Shown here piece by piece: positions 1-10,287 of a DNA stretch of 64,000 bases (its first letter is position 1; each line of letters opens with the position of its first letter). The translations under genes were made by a program, and so were the position numbers. The DNA is from Enterococcus saccharolyticus subsp. saccharolyticus (GTDB lineage: Bacteria > Bacillota > Bacilli > Lactobacillales > Enterococcaceae), in assembly GCF_029023825.1 (NCBI RefSeq), contig NZ_CP118957.1:1507794-1571793 (forward strand), read 5' to 3'. The notes below the pieces were generated by a model. That model saw only the letters and a program-made list of their open reading frames with translations, had not been told where the DNA came from and searched no databases.

Positions 1-20
1 GCCAATGTTCGTTTGCTTGA

Positions 21-704
21 TTAGTCTCTTGAAAAGATACGTAATAGCGATAGGAAGAGGTTGATAAAGTCTAAATACAGTTGCAATGCCATGAAAGCCG
101 CTAACCCTAGATTATCTTGTCCTTGTGAAGCAAAGTAGACCTGACGGATACGTTGGTTATCGTATGCTGTCAAACCAACAAAGATAAGCACTGTCACATA
201 AGATAAGAAGTAATCGACACCAGAACTTTGCAAGAACATGTTAACGATAGTTGCAATAATCACACCGAATAATAAACCAATACCCGCACGACCAATACCG
301 CTTAAATCACGTTTCGTAAATGCCCCATACAACGCCATTACTAAGAAAGTAATTGTCGCTACAACGAAGGCCTTACCTGCATTTCCTACACCGTAAGCTA
401 AAATAGTAACGGATAAAACAATTCCATTGAGTAACGCATATACAATAAATCCAGCCAATGTCAAAGATGGATTTTTTTGTGCTTTGGCACTTAGAACAAT
501 CACTAAGATAATCTCAGCAATCCAAATTCCAGTTAATCCTAATGGGAAGTTTTGAATAAACGCTAGTGTTTGTTCTAGAAAAATGCTACCGCCTAAAAAG
601 GCAGCTAATGCGCTAATTCCTAAGCCCATTCCAAAGATACTATACACTTTTGCATAAAATTTATTTAAACCAGTTGTCTCTTCAATGACTTGATGATTAT
701 TCAT
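21..704 (-). CDS. Bax inhibitor-1 / YccA (YetJ-like) membrane protein
   Basis: The 227-residue protein is almost wholly hydrophobic, with about seven membrane segments, and carries the late motif TAYDNQRIRQVY followed by the terminal helix FINLFLSLLRIF, typical of the BI-1 (UPF0005) family. Bacterial members such as YetJ are pH-sensitive calcium-leak channels in the plasma membrane; the Asp in the YDNQR motif is a candidate for the proton-sensing residue. The start at 704 is preferred over an in-frame codon at 725 because GAGGAA lies 4 nt upstream of this ATG. The gene overlaps the end of the upstream hotdog gene by 8 nt, so the two are probably cotranscribed. The family call is firm; the physiological role here is not shown by the sequence. 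Confidence 0.88.
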   Translation of the reverse strand: MNNHQVIEETTGLNKFYAKVYSIFGMGLGISALAAFLGGSIFLEQTLAFIQNFPLGLTGIWIAEIILVIVLSAKAQKNPSLTLAGFIVYALLNGIVLSVTILAYGVGNAGKAFVVATITFLVMALYGAFTKRDLSGIGRAGIGLLFGVIIATIVNMFLQSSGVDYFLSYVTVLIFVGLTAYDNQRIRQVYFASQGQDNLGLAAFMALQLYLDFINLFLSLLRIFSRD

Positions 705-1164
705 TTGTTTCCTCACTTTCTTCAATTAAAATTGGTGGTTGAACCATCACAACCGCATCTAATACACGGTCATTTTCCGTATTCACTGCTTCCACAGAAA
801 TGGTAATGACATCTTTCATTTTATCTACTTTGATGACTTCAAAATCAAATGTCAATGTTTCGTAATGGTAGACAGGTTCCACAAAGTTCACAGAGAAATT
901 CACCACATGTGAGCCTGGTCCAGGTAAATGTTTTGAAATAGCGCTTGTGACAATCCCCATCAACATAATTGATGGAACAATTGGTCGTTCGTACGCTGTT
1001 TGACGCGCATAATCATGTTGTACATACAACGGATTGGCATCATTTGTTAATCCTAAATACAACAGCAATTGATTGTCTTCAATTGATTCTGTAACGGATA
1101 ACGATTCACCTTCCTCAATCTCATCAATGGTTTTTCCTAGTTTTCTTGGTTTACCTATATCCAA
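697..1164 (-). CDS. MaoC-like hotdog-fold protein (enoyl-CoA hydratase-like)
   Basis: This 155-residue protein matches the MaoC/hydratase-2 hotdog fold, with the segment NDANPLYVQHDYA at residues 41-53 corresponding to the hydratase loop. In PhaJ-type (R)-specific hydratases this loop reads D-x4-H; here the Asp is present (residue 42) but the His position is Tyr47, so hydratase activity is doubtful and a thioester-binding or other role is possible. The start codon is UUG at 1162-1164 with a strong GGAGG 9 nt upstream. It sits ahead of, and overlaps, the BI-1 gene, and follows murC after a terminator. Fold assignment is fairly sure, activity is not. Confidence 0.75.
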   Translation of the reverse strand: MDIGKPRKLGKTIDEIEEGESLSVTESIEDNQLLLYLGLTNDANPLYVQHDYARQTAYERPIVPSIMLMGIVTSAISKHLPGPGSHVVNFSVNFVEPVYHYETLTFDFEVIKVDKMKDVITISVEAVNTENDRVLDAVVMVQPPILIEESEETNE

Positions 1165-1238
1165 AATAGCAGACCTCCAAATTATATAGTTTCTCTTATT
1201 TTATCAAATGCACAGAAAAGTGCAAGTTTCCTTGCTTT

Positions 1239-1273
1239 AAAAAAAAACGAATGATAGCAACTGCTACCATTCG
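1239..1273 (-). terminator. Rho-independent terminator of murC
   Basis: On the minus strand a 12-bp stem (CGAATGGTAGCA against TGCTATCATTCG, one G-U pair, 2-5 nt loop) is followed by nine consecutive T residues, just after the murC stop. Confidence 0.88.
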
Positions 1274-1282
1274 TCGAATTTC

Positions 1283-2620
1283 TTACAATACGTTACGTGT
1301 TGTGCCACTTAATAATTTTTCATAGGATTGTTCAAATTTTTGCACATCGCCGGCGCCCATAAAGATAATCACGGCATGTTCATGATCTAATAGTGGTGAG
1401 ACATTATCTTCTTTAATGACTTGTCCACCTTTTGTAATTTTTGCACCCAAATCTTCAATTTTTACATCGCCTTGGGTTTCACGAGCAGAACCGAAAATGT
1501 CACATAAATACACTTGGTCGGATAAGTCTAAAGCTTCCGCAAATTCATCCATTAAAGCAATCGTTCTAGTGAACGTATGTGGTTGGAATACCGCAATGAT
1601 TTCTTTATCTGGATATTTTTGACGTGCACCATCAATCGTTGCTCTAATTTCAGCTGGATGATGTGCATAATCATCAACAATCGTCATATCCGCCACTGTT
1701 TTTTCGCTAAAGCGACGTTTCACACCTTTAAATGTCAACATTTCTTGCGCAACTTTTTCCATATCAAAACCTTCTAAATGAGCTGTCGCAATCACGCCTA
1801 ATGCATTGTTAATATTGTGTTGTCCAAATGCTGGTAAAGCGAAATGGCCAATCAATTCATCGTGAAAATACACATCGAATTCAGAACCTTCTGTTGTACG
1901 AACGATATTACGTGCTTGAATATCATCATCTTCATTGACACCATAATAATAAATTGGTGCTTCTGCTTCTAATTTGCGCAAGTATTCATCGTCACCAAAC
2001 GCTAAAATACCTTTTTTTACTTGATGCGCCATTGTTTGGAATGCTGAGAAAACATCTTCAATGCTTGTATAATAATCTGGATGATCGAAATCAATATTTG
2101 TCATAATCGCATAATCTGGTGAATATGCTAAAAAGTGACGACGATATTCACATGCTTCAAAAGCAAAGAATTCTGCATCTGGTTCACCATGACCTGTCCC
2201 ATCACCAATCAAATAACTTGTTGGACGAATCCCTGTCAAGACATGTGCAAGTAAGCCTGTTGTACTTGTTTTTCCATGAGAACCAGTGACAGCAATACTT
2301 GTAAATTGTTGAATAAAGTCACTAATAAAATCGTGGTAACGAATTACTTCCAAACCTAATTCACGGGCACGTACCAATTCTTCGTGAGCATCCGTAAACG
2401 CATTTCCAGCAATCACTGTTAACCCTTCATGGATATTTTCGGCATCAAAAGCATACAAAGGAATCCCTGCACGTTCTAACTCACGTTGGGTAAAGAAATA
2501 TTCTTCTACGTCAGAACCTTGTACTTGTAACCCTTTTTCGTGCAAAACAAGTGCTAAAGAACTCATACCTGAGCCTTTGATTCCTACAAAATGATAGATT
2601 TTTTTATCTGGATTTGTCAT
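1283..2620 (-). CDS. murC: UDP-N-acetylmuramate--L-alanine ligase MurC
   Basis: MurC adds L-alanine to UDP-MurNAc, the first amino acid of the peptidoglycan stem peptide, in the cytoplasm with ATP. The 445-residue length is usual. Visible are the N-terminal nucleotide-binding loop [11 protein letters not shown] (residues 13-23), the Mur-ligase ATP loop GSHGKTST (113-120), the EACEYRRHF segment in the central domain, and [10 protein letters not shown] at the start of the C-terminal domain. The ATG at 2620 is preceded by GAGGA 9 nt upstream. The gene stands alone with its own promoter (2699-2727) and terminator. Confidence 0.97.
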   Translation of the reverse strand: MTNPDKKIYHFVGIKGSGMSSLALVLHEKGLQVQGSDVEEYFFTQRELERAGIPLYAFDAENIHEGLTVIAGNAFTDAHEELVRARELGLEVIRYHDFISDFIQQFTSIAVTGSHGKTSTTGLLAHVLTGIRPTSYLIGDGTGHGEPDAEFFAFEACEYRRHFLAYSPDYAIMTNIDFDHPDYYTSIEDVFSAFQTMAHQVKKGILAFGDDEYLRKLEAEAPIYYYGVNEDDDIQARNIVRTTEGSEFDVYFHDELIGHFALPAFGQHNINNALGVIATAHLEGFDMEKVAQEMLTFKGVKRRFSEKTVADMTIVDDYAHHPAEIRATIDGARQKYPDKEIIAVFQPHTFTRTIALMDEFAEALDLSDQVYLCDIFGSARETQGDVKIEDLGAKITKGGQVIKEDNVSPLLDHEHAVIIFMGAGDVQKFEQSYEKLLSGTTRNVL

Positions 2621-2698
2621 AATTCATTGTCCTCATTTCTCAAACATTGTCTATATAAAGATTTATTTATCGTAATTAAGTATATTGAACCAGGATAC

Positions 2699-2727
2699 AT
2701 TATCTTACAAATTCTCAAAAATAGCAA
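2699..2727 (-). promoter_or_regulatory. Predicted sigma-A promoter of murC
   Basis: On the minus strand TTGCTA (2727-2722), a 17-bp spacer and GATAAT (2704-2699) lie about 80 bp upstream of murC. The 148-bp gap between sprT and murC holds no other recognisable element. Confidence 0.55.
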
Positions 2728-2768
2728 CGAGTTTTAACTTATAATAGACAAGATTTAATTTTCTCTCA

Positions 2769-3230
2769 TTATTTTCCTAAAGAAAGAACCCTTGTCTCAA
2801 CGTAGGTTAGCTTCCCATGACAACTAGCACAAACATAGCGTTGAGTATTTATTTTGCGGCGACGTTGCAAAGATTTTCCACATGTTTGACAGTGATAAAT
2901 GATCACTTTGACTTCTTGAGAGACACGTGGCGCAAAGCACAAACCACCCGTTTGCATCAACAGTTCTTTAAATGATGCATCCTGATGTTGGTACCCTTTT
3001 CCTTCCAAATGCAAATGATAATGACACAACTCATGTTTAATAATGCCAATTAAGACGTCTTCACCATGTACCAGCATTTTAGGATTAAAATCTAAGTGGT
3101 GGTCGTTTAAATGATACCGCCCACCTGTGGTTTTTAACCGTGCATTAAAGATGGCCTGATGACAAAATAGTTTTCCAAAAGAATCGAGTGAAACTTTTTC
3201 TACTAATCGTTGTAATTCTTCTGACGTCAT
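2769..3230 (-). CDS. SprT-like zinc metalloprotease (YdcK-type)
   Basis: A 153-residue SprT-family protein. HELCH at residues 66-70 is the HExxH zinc-protease motif, and two CxxC pairs (C114/C117 and C134/C137) form a C-terminal zinc ribbon. Eukaryotic relatives degrade DNA-protein crosslinks; bacterial SprT substrates are not established. It overlaps the end of tex by 4 nt (ATGA type), the same order as ydcI-ydcK in Bacillus subtilis, so it is translated from the tex transcript. Family assignment is firm, function is by analogy. Confidence 0.87.
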   Translation of the reverse strand: MTSEELQRLVEKVSLDSFGKLFCHQAIFNARLKTTGGRYHLNDHHLDFNPKMLVHGEDVLIGIIKHELCHYHLHLEGKGYQHQDASFKELLMQTGGLCFAPRVSQEVKVIIYHCQTCGKSLQRRRKINTQRYVCASCHGKLTYVETRVLSLGK

Positions 3231-5392
3231 TTAGACGCTCCTGGATCTAGCATTGTCAAACTGATGCGCCCTTTAGTCACATCTACTTGATCAATCCAAA
3301 CGGTGACCACATCACCAACCGATACAATATCTTTTGGATGCTTGATAAATGTCTTACTCAACTTAGAAATATGAACCAATCCATCTTGTTTCACGCCAAT
3401 ATCAACAAATGCGCCAAAATCAATCACATTGCGGACAGTTCCTTTCAATTCCATGCCTGATTTTAAATCTTCCATAGAAAGCACATCTTTTCGTAAAAGT
3501 GGTGCGGGCATCTCGTCACGCATATCTCTTCCTGGTTGCAATAATGCTTTGATACTATCCAAAACAGTTTCTTTACCGACAGCTAATTGCTGGGCTGTCT
3601 GTGAAACATTTAGTTGATTCAATGCGTCTTTAGCAGTGTCCGTTCCTAATTGTGTGAAAGACAACTCAGCCAATTCAAGAATTGCTTTGGCAGTATCATA
3701 ACTTTCCGGATGGATACCAGTATTGTCTAAAATATTTTTCCCACCTGGAATACGCAAAAATCCAATGGCTTGTTCGTACGCTTTGGGACCTAAACGCGGC
3801 ACTTTTTTCAGTTGATTACGTTGTACAAACGCACCATTTTCTTCACGATAGTTCACAATATTTTGAGCAGTTGTTTTATTTAATCCAGAGACATGTTGCA
3901 ATAGCTGTGGACTAGCTGTGTTAACATCAACTCCCACTTGGTTAACCACTGTTTCGACAACAAAATCCAATTGTTCTCCTAAACGTTTTTGCGATACATC
4001 ATGTTGGTATTGTCCCACACCCACTGCTTTCGGTTCAATTTTTACCAACTCTGCTAAAGGATCTTGAAGACGACGAGCAATACTAATTGCACTACGTTCT
4101 TCTACTGGTAGTTTCGGAAATTCTTGACGTGCGGCATCGCTTGCTGAATAAACTGAAGCGCCGGCTTCATTGACAATCACATAGAAAACATCACGAGAAA
4201 TTGTCTTTAATTGTTCTGCAACAAATTGTTCCGATTCGCGACTCGCTGTCCCATTCCCGATAGCAACCATATCTACTTGGTAGGTTTCAATTAGTTTTTT
4301 CAACGCAGGACCAGCTGCCTGACGTTTGTCTGCGGATGCCGGTTTATGTGGATAAATGACTTCAATCGCTAATAACTTGCCTGTTGCATCGACAATTGCC
4401 AATTTACAACCTGTCCGGTAAGCTGGGTCAAATCCTAAGACAACTTTTCCTTTTAATGGCGGTTGCAATAATAGATTCCGTAAATTTTCACCAAAAATTG
4501 CTATCGCTTGTTCATCGGCTTTTTCTGTCAATTCGTTGCGAATCTCGCGTTCGATTGCTGGACCGATAAAACGTTTGTACGCATCTTGGTACGCTTCAAT
4601 AATGAACGGTGTTGCTGTTGATTGTGGTTGTTGGATTAATTGGCGGTGAAAATAATCAAAAATTTTCGTTTCATCTGCTACTAATGAGACTTTCAAAATA
4701 TCTTCTTTTTCACCACGATTTGTTGCTAAAATACGATGAGAGACAATTTTATGAATCGGCTCTGAGAAATCATAGTACATTTCATAGACACCTTTTTCAT
4801 CTTTTGCAGCATCTTTGACTTTACTGGTATAACTACCTTTATTAAAAAGGTAGCTACGAATCCATGTCCGGAAAGTAGCTGAATCACCAAATTGTTCCGC
4901 CAAAATTTCATGTGCGCCTTGTAACGCTTGTTCCGGTGTTTCAATTATTTCATTCATAAAGGATTGCGCATACTGATATACATCGTCTTTTGGAAAAGCC
5001 AATAACCAGGTCGCCAGAGGTTCTAAGCCATTTTCTTTTGCAATTGTCGCTTTTGTGCGTCGTTTTTGTTTAAAGGGACGATACAAATCTTCCACTTGTT
5101 GCATTTTTGTTGCTGCCAAAATAGCCGTTTGTAATGCTGGTGTTAGTTTCTCTTGTTCTTCAATTAAACGAACCACTTCTTCTTTACGTTTTTCTAAGTT
5201 TTCTAAGTACGTGTACCGTTCGTCAATCTCACGAATTTGGACTTCATCTAATCCACCTGTCATTTCTTTACGATAACGAGCAATAAAAGGGACTGTATTC
5301 CCTTCTCCTAATAATTGCAAGACTTTCGTTAGTTGGTTCCCACGATACTGGGTAAGTTCGTTTTGTAATAACTGAATAATTTTATCGTTCAT
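3227..5392 (-). CDS. tex: Tex family RNA-binding transcription accessory protein
   Basis: At 721 residues this is a complete Tex protein. In order: an N-terminal helical region; an RNase H-like (YqgF) domain beginning near KVVLGFDPAYRTGCK; helix-hairpin-helix segments (LQHVSGLNKTTAQNIVNYRE and LKKVPRLGPKAYEQAIGF); and a C-terminal S1 domain containing GTVRNVIDFGAFVDIGVKQD. Tex proteins bind nucleic acids and influence transcription or RNA turnover; the exact activity is unresolved. It is first in an operon with sprT. The terminator of the upstream phosphatase gene (5433-5471) separates it from that gene. Confidence 0.94.
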   Translation of the reverse strand: MNDKIIQLLQNELTQYRGNQLTKVLQLLGEGNTVPFIARYRKEMTGGLDEVQIREIDERYTYLENLEKRKEEVVRLIEEQEKLTPALQTAILAATKMQQVEDLYRPFKQKRRTKATIAKENGLEPLATWLLAFPKDDVYQYAQSFMNEIIETPEQALQGAHEILAEQFGDSATFRTWIRSYLFNKGSYTSKVKDAAKDEKGVYEMYYDFSEPIHKIVSHRILATNRGEKEDILKVSLVADETKIFDYFHRQLIQQPQSTATPFIIEAYQDAYKRFIGPAIEREIRNELTEKADEQAIAIFGENLRNLLLQPPLKGKVVLGFDPAYRTGCKLAIVDATGKLLAIEVIYPHKPASADKRQAAGPALKKLIETYQVDMVAIGNGTASRESEQFVAEQLKTISRDVFYVIVNEAGASVYSASDAARQEFPKLPVEERSAISIARRLQDPLAELVKIEPKAVGVGQYQHDVSQKRLGEQLDFVVETVVNQVGVDVNTASPQLLQHVSGLNKTTAQNIVNYREENGAFVQRNQLKKVPRLGPKAYEQAIGFLRIPGGKNILDNTGIHPESYDTAKAILELAELSFTQLGTDTAKDALNQLNVSQTAQQLAVGKETVLDSIKALLQPGRDMRDEMPAPLLRKDVLSMEDLKSGMELKGTVRNVIDFGAFVDIGVKQDGLVHISKLSKTFIKHPKDIVSVGDVVTVWIDQVDVTKGRISLTMLDPGASK

Positions 5393-5432
5393 TTGCTAGA
5401 TTCCTTTCCTCAAATATCCTCTTTAGTGTAAC

Positions 5433-5471
5433 ACAAAATAAACGCAGATGGATATGTTCCCATCTGCGTTT
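5433..5471 (-). terminator. Terminator after the PrpE-type phosphatase gene
   Basis: A perfect 12-bp inverted repeat (AAACGCAGATGG and its complement, 8-nt loop) follows the stop at 5477 on the minus strand and is trailed by TTTATTTT. Confidence 0.85.
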
Positions 5472-5476
5472 AAAGG

Positions 5477-6211
5477 TTAAAAATCAGGACGCCATGGACC
5501 TGACATATTTTGATATTCGATGTCTTGAACAATGCCTTTTTGATCAAAAATAACACCATGAACCGAGCCGCCAAAGACCGCTCCCCCATCAATGCCAATC
5601 TTGTTATCCGATAACCATAAATCGGTTGTTTGCATATCTCCATGCAACATTGGTGTGATTGTATGACCAAAAACAATCACTTTTCCTGTAGTATTTTTTC
5701 CAGTATGAAATGCCTCTCGAATCCAAATAAAATCGCGTGGATCGGTTTCTTGCCAATTCTTTTTCGTCAAATCAACTCCAGCATGAACAAATAAATACTT
5801 GCCCCATTCAAAACTCAAGGGACGATCCATTAAAAAATCAACGAGTTCTTTATAACGTGAGCGAATCATCATGGCAATTTCTGTAGGCGAATATTCTTCG
5901 GTCGCTCCTGAATGCAGTAAACTATCAATCGTTTCTTTACCACCATTACGAACATAACCCGGCATCCAATCTTCTGGTGCATGTAAAAATTGCAAGAAAT
6001 ATTCTTCATGATTGCCTCGCAAGTAAATCGCGTCATACTTTTCCACTAACGATTGACCTAATAAAAAACATTCTTTACTCTTTTTTCCACGGTCATTCAA
6101 ATCGCCAATTAAGACTAATTGATGATTAATTGGATCGAAATCTTCTAATAACTTTTGAAACAAATCAAGTTGACCATGAATATCACTAATTACATAGATA
6201 TATGACTTCAT
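5477..6211 (-). CDS. Metallophosphoesterase, PrpE / bis(5'-nucleosyl)-tetraphosphatase type
   Basis: The 244-residue protein has the three signatures of the calcineurin-like phosphatase family: SDIHGQ near residue 9, GDLNDRG at 36-42 and RGNHE at 65-69, then GHT and an IGIDGGAVFGG segment near the C-terminus. These match Ser/Thr protein phosphatases and symmetrical Ap4A hydrolases of the PrpE class; sequence alone does not settle the substrate. The start is set at the second ATG (6211) because AAGGGG lies 9 nt upstream of it, while it directly abuts the first ATG. It appears monocistronic. Confidence 0.85.
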   Translation of the reverse strand: MKSYIYVISDIHGQLDLFQKLLEDFDPINHQLVLIGDLNDRGKKSKECFLLGQSLVEKYDAIYLRGNHEEYFLQFLHAPEDWMPGYVRNGGKETIDSLLHSGATEEYSPTEIAMMIRSRYKELVDFLMDRPLSFEWGKYLFVHAGVDLTKKNWQETDPRDFIWIREAFHTGKNTTGKVIVFGHTITPMLHGDMQTTDLWLSDNKIGIDGGAVFGGSVHGVIFDQKGIVQDIEYQNMSGPWRPDF

Positions 6212-6270
6212 ATTGTTCATCCCCTTTCCTTAAGTATACGCCTTTTTTCAAACGAATTCATGGATAATCG

Positions 6271-6299
6271 TTGCGCTTTATTTAAGAACTAGCTATACT
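6271..6299 (+). promoter_or_regulatory. Predicted promoter of the small ORF at 6322
   Basis: TTGCGC (6271-6276), a 17-bp spacer and TATACT (6294-6299) lie on the plus strand, placing a transcript start a few bases before the AAGGA ribosome site of the small ORF. Confidence 0.55.
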
Positions 6300-6321
6300 T
6301 GAACACAAGGATGTGAGCGTA

Positions 6322-6414
6322 TTGACGAAATGGACGCACTATTGGTTACAATTTAAAGCTGACATGAAAGAAGTAATTCGTACAGGCGCTATTGCAAATG
6401 ATTGCCAAAAATAA
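6322..6414 (+). CDS. Possible small protein (30 codons), unknown
   Basis: A plus-strand ORF starting UUG (6322) encodes a 30-residue, Trp- and Lys-containing peptide beginning MTKWTHYWLQFKAD and ending ANDCQK, too short for ordinary ORF calling. It has AAGGA 10 nt upstream, a well-spaced promoter at 6271-6299, and its stop runs straight into a bidirectional terminator. An in-frame GUG at 6313 would give 33 residues, but the ribosome site is too close to it. The complete transcription unit argues for a real gene. I do not recognise the product; an amphipathic membrane-associated peptide or toxin is conceivable but unproven. Confidence 0.5.
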   Translation: MTKWTHYWLQFKADMKEVIRTGAIANDCQK

Positions 6415-6455
6415 AAAATGATCCATCGTATAAATACACGATGAATCATTTTTTT
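6414..6455. terminator. Bidirectional terminator between the small ORF and VOC gene
   Basis: AAAAAATGAT / CATCGT and ACGATG / ATCATTTTTTT form a stem with A/T runs on both sides, serving the plus-strand small ORF and the minus-strand VOC gene that converge here. Confidence 0.82.
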
Positions 6456-6825
6456 ATTTACCAGAAACAGCGTAATAATTACCATCCGGATCAGCGAAAT
6501 TAAAGACCATTTGCTCTTCCATTTGAATTAATTCGCCGACTTCAACGTCCATTGTTACTAATTTTTTATATAAATCAACAATCTGATTTGATACAAACAT
6601 AATAGATGGTGAATTTGTTGCAACTTCTGGTGAATGACGTTCGATAAATTCACGATCATATAACACAAAATGTGTTTGCGCATCGTTTGAAGCTGCGATT
6701 TCTACCACCAAAGTACCATCTAATTCTTGTTTTTCAATAATGATAAAACCTAGCTCTGTCCAAAAATCAATGGCTGCAGACACATCATTAACATAAATCA
6801 TTACTTGCATTTCATTTGAAAACAT
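6454..6825 (-). CDS. VOC (glyoxalase/bleomycin-resistance fold) protein
   Basis: A 123-residue protein of the vicinal oxygen chelate superfamily: an opening IYVNDVSAAIDFWTELGF strand-helix unit and a closing NFADPDGNYYAV segment, as in single-domain glyoxalase-like proteins. Members bind metals or small molecules and include lyases, dioxygenases and antibiotic-binding proteins; the substrate cannot be told here. It is only 5 nt downstream of the DUF1149 gene, so the two share a transcript. Confidence 0.8.
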   Translation of the reverse strand: MFSNEMQVMIYVNDVSAAIDFWTELGFIIIEKQELDGTLVVEIAASNDAQTHFVLYDREFIERHSPEVATNSPSIMFVSNQIVDLYKKLVTMDVEVGELIQMEEQMVFNFADPDGNYYAVSGK

Positions 6826-6830
6826 CTTGT

Positions 6831-7217
6831 TTAGTCCTCTTTTTCTTGATTATTAAAATTTAATTTAATTCCCGGCTCATCAGTCACAACTTCTGTCACT
6901 TCATATGTTAAACGTTGTAACATTTCAAACAATGGCTCGACTAATTCATCTGCTTCAACTTTTGATAAATCGTTAGGACCCGCAATTTTACGGTTCACAA
7001 TGTGGTTTACTTGTCCAATGGCACCACTAATAATAAATTCAGGGAAAACAACTTCAAATTGCAAACGAGCACCTAAGATAGTGTTTTCTTCTGGATAGTT
7101 TTCTTGCGGTTTCAATGGCGCAAAGCCCACATTTAATTTTGTTTCTGCTTCTTGTTCTGGGTTACGCATATCAAAGTGATACGCTTCAACTACTGGTTTT
7201 TGTCTTTTGATTTCCAA
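6831..7217 (-). CDS. DUF1149 family protein (SecB-like fold)
   Basis: The 128-residue protein matches the DUF1149 family of lactic acid bacteria by its opening EIKRQKPVVEAYHFD and the FEVVFPEFIISGAIGQVNHI core, a SecB-like beta-rich arrangement. Function is unknown; chaperone-like binding is only inferred from the fold. The start is placed at UUG 7217 because AAGGAG lies 10 nt upstream, whereas further upstream in-frame codons overlap or precede the ribosome site. A TATACT box lies about 20 bp upstream. It is cotranscribed with the VOC gene. Confidence 0.75.
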   Translation of the reverse strand: MEIKRQKPVVEAYHFDMRNPEQEAETKLNVGFAPLKPQENYPEENTILGARLQFEVVFPEFIISGAIGQVNHIVNRKIAGPNDLSKVEADELVEPLFEMLQRLTYEVTEVVTDEPGIKLNFNNQEKED

Positions 7218-7326
7218 ACTTCTCACGCTCCTTAACAAAAGTATATCATAATTTAAAGTTGGAACCTATTTGTAACTTTTGTTTTCCATAAAACAAAAAT
7301 AGGCTAGAACCTAAACCTCTGTCAAC

Positions 7327-7368
7327 GTAAAATATCCGAACGACTTCGCTATCGTCCGGATATTTTAC
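7327..7368. repeat. Long stem-loop downstream of ylbL
   Basis: A perfect 12-bp inverted repeat (GTAAAATATCCG at 7327-7338 and CGGATATTTTAC at 7357-7368) encloses a second short stem (ACGA/TCGT). There is no T-run directly after it on the minus strand, so it may be an RNA-stabilising hairpin or a dispersed palindromic repeat. A smaller hairpin followed by TTTTTGTTTT (about 7290-7315, minus strand) is the more likely ylbL terminator. Confidence 0.6.
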
Positions 7369-7390
7369 ATGCTGTTGCAACCACTTTTTA

Positions 7391-9479
<2,089 letters not shown>

Positions 9480-9525
9480 ATGGTTATTCCTTTCACTACT
9501 TTTATTTTTCCGTTTCGCTATGTTT

Positions 9526-9903
9526 GACGAATCGCTGTGATTCGAAACGACGGACACTACCTTCGCTTCGCTCTGCTAGTACTGTTCAGCATCAGCTTTC
9601 GTACTCCCACTGGTCGACGAATCGCTGTGATTCGAAACGACGGACACTACCTTCGCTTCGCTCTGCTAGTACTGTTCAGCATCAGCTCTCGTACTCCCTC
9701 TGGTCGACGAATCGCTGTGATTCGAAACGACGGACACTACCTTCGCTTCGCTCTGCTAGTACTGTTCAGCATCAGCTCTCGTACTCCCTCTGGTCGACGA
9801 ATCGCTGTGATTCGAAACGACGGACACTACCTTCGCTTCGCTCTGCTAGTACTGTTCAGCATCAGCTCTCGTACTCCCTCTGGTCGACGAATCGCTGTGA
9901 TTC
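9526..9903. repeat. Tandem array of a 90-bp unit, about 4.2 copies
   Basis: Units start at 9531, 9621, 9711 and 9801, with a 13-bp partial fifth from 9891. Units 2 to 4 are identical; unit 1 differs at a few positions near its right end. Each begins with the hairpin CGAATCGCTGTGATTCG and contains a CTTCGCTTCGCTCTGC stretch and an AGTAC/GTACT pair. Because 90 is a multiple of three, several frames stay open through the array, but none shows a ribosome site, so the ORFs are artefacts. The array fills the gap between ylbG and rsmD. Confidence 0.95.
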
Positions 9904-9905
9904 AC

Positions 9906-9944
9906 AGCAAATAGGTTGGGCTTTGCAGTCCAACCTTGTTTGCT
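9906..9944 (-). terminator. Hairpin at the end of ylbG
   Basis: AGCAAA-T-AGGTTGG and CCAACCT-T-GTTTGCT form a stem spanning the ylbG stop codon. No T-run follows on the minus strand, so transcription may continue into the repeat array and rsmD; RNA processing is as likely as termination. Confidence 0.45.
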
Positions 9945-10287
9945 ATACGTTTTCGGCTAGGCGAATGGTGGCATTTCTTTCTTCAATGTCGTCCTTGTCT
10001 TCCATTACTTGGAAGGCAGCTTTGGTGCCGATTTTCTCAGCAAAGTTCATTTCAATATCTGGACGATGCGAAATATCAACATGGCGCACAAAATGCAGGC
10101 GCTCAATTTTTTCCATATTTTCTACAACATTTTCCTCGTTCACATACATTAAGACATATTTCATCCGTCTTGATACATAATGAACGAATCCGAAACGACG
10201 TAAGTTTTTTAACTGACGCAAACTATACACCCAGACAATAAGTCCTCGTCTTTTTTCCATCGTAAATTCTTCAGAATTAACCGACAT
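9943..10287 (-). CDS. ylbG: YlbG family protein (UPF0298)
   Basis: The 114-residue protein contains MEKRRGLIVWVYSLRQLKNL and the RLHFVRHVDISHRPDIEMNF segment of the UPF0298/YlbG family, a small conserved protein of Bacilli without known function. The start at 10287 has GGAGG 8 nt upstream. It overlaps the 3' end of ylbF by 11 nt, indicating translational coupling. The order ylbF-ylbG-rsmD is as in Bacillus, interrupted here by the repeat array. Confidence 0.87.
   Translation of the reverse strand: MSVNSEEFTMEKRRGLIVWVYSLRQLKNLRRFGFVHYVSRRMKYVLMYVNEENVVENMEKIERLHFVRHVDISHRPDIEMNFAEKIGTKAAFQVMEDKDDIEERNATIRLAENV

Noticed and set aside
9537..9914. Open plus-strand frames across the 90-bp repeats
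   Set aside because: They exist only because the unit is a multiple of three; no ribosome site or promoter, and several frames are open at once.
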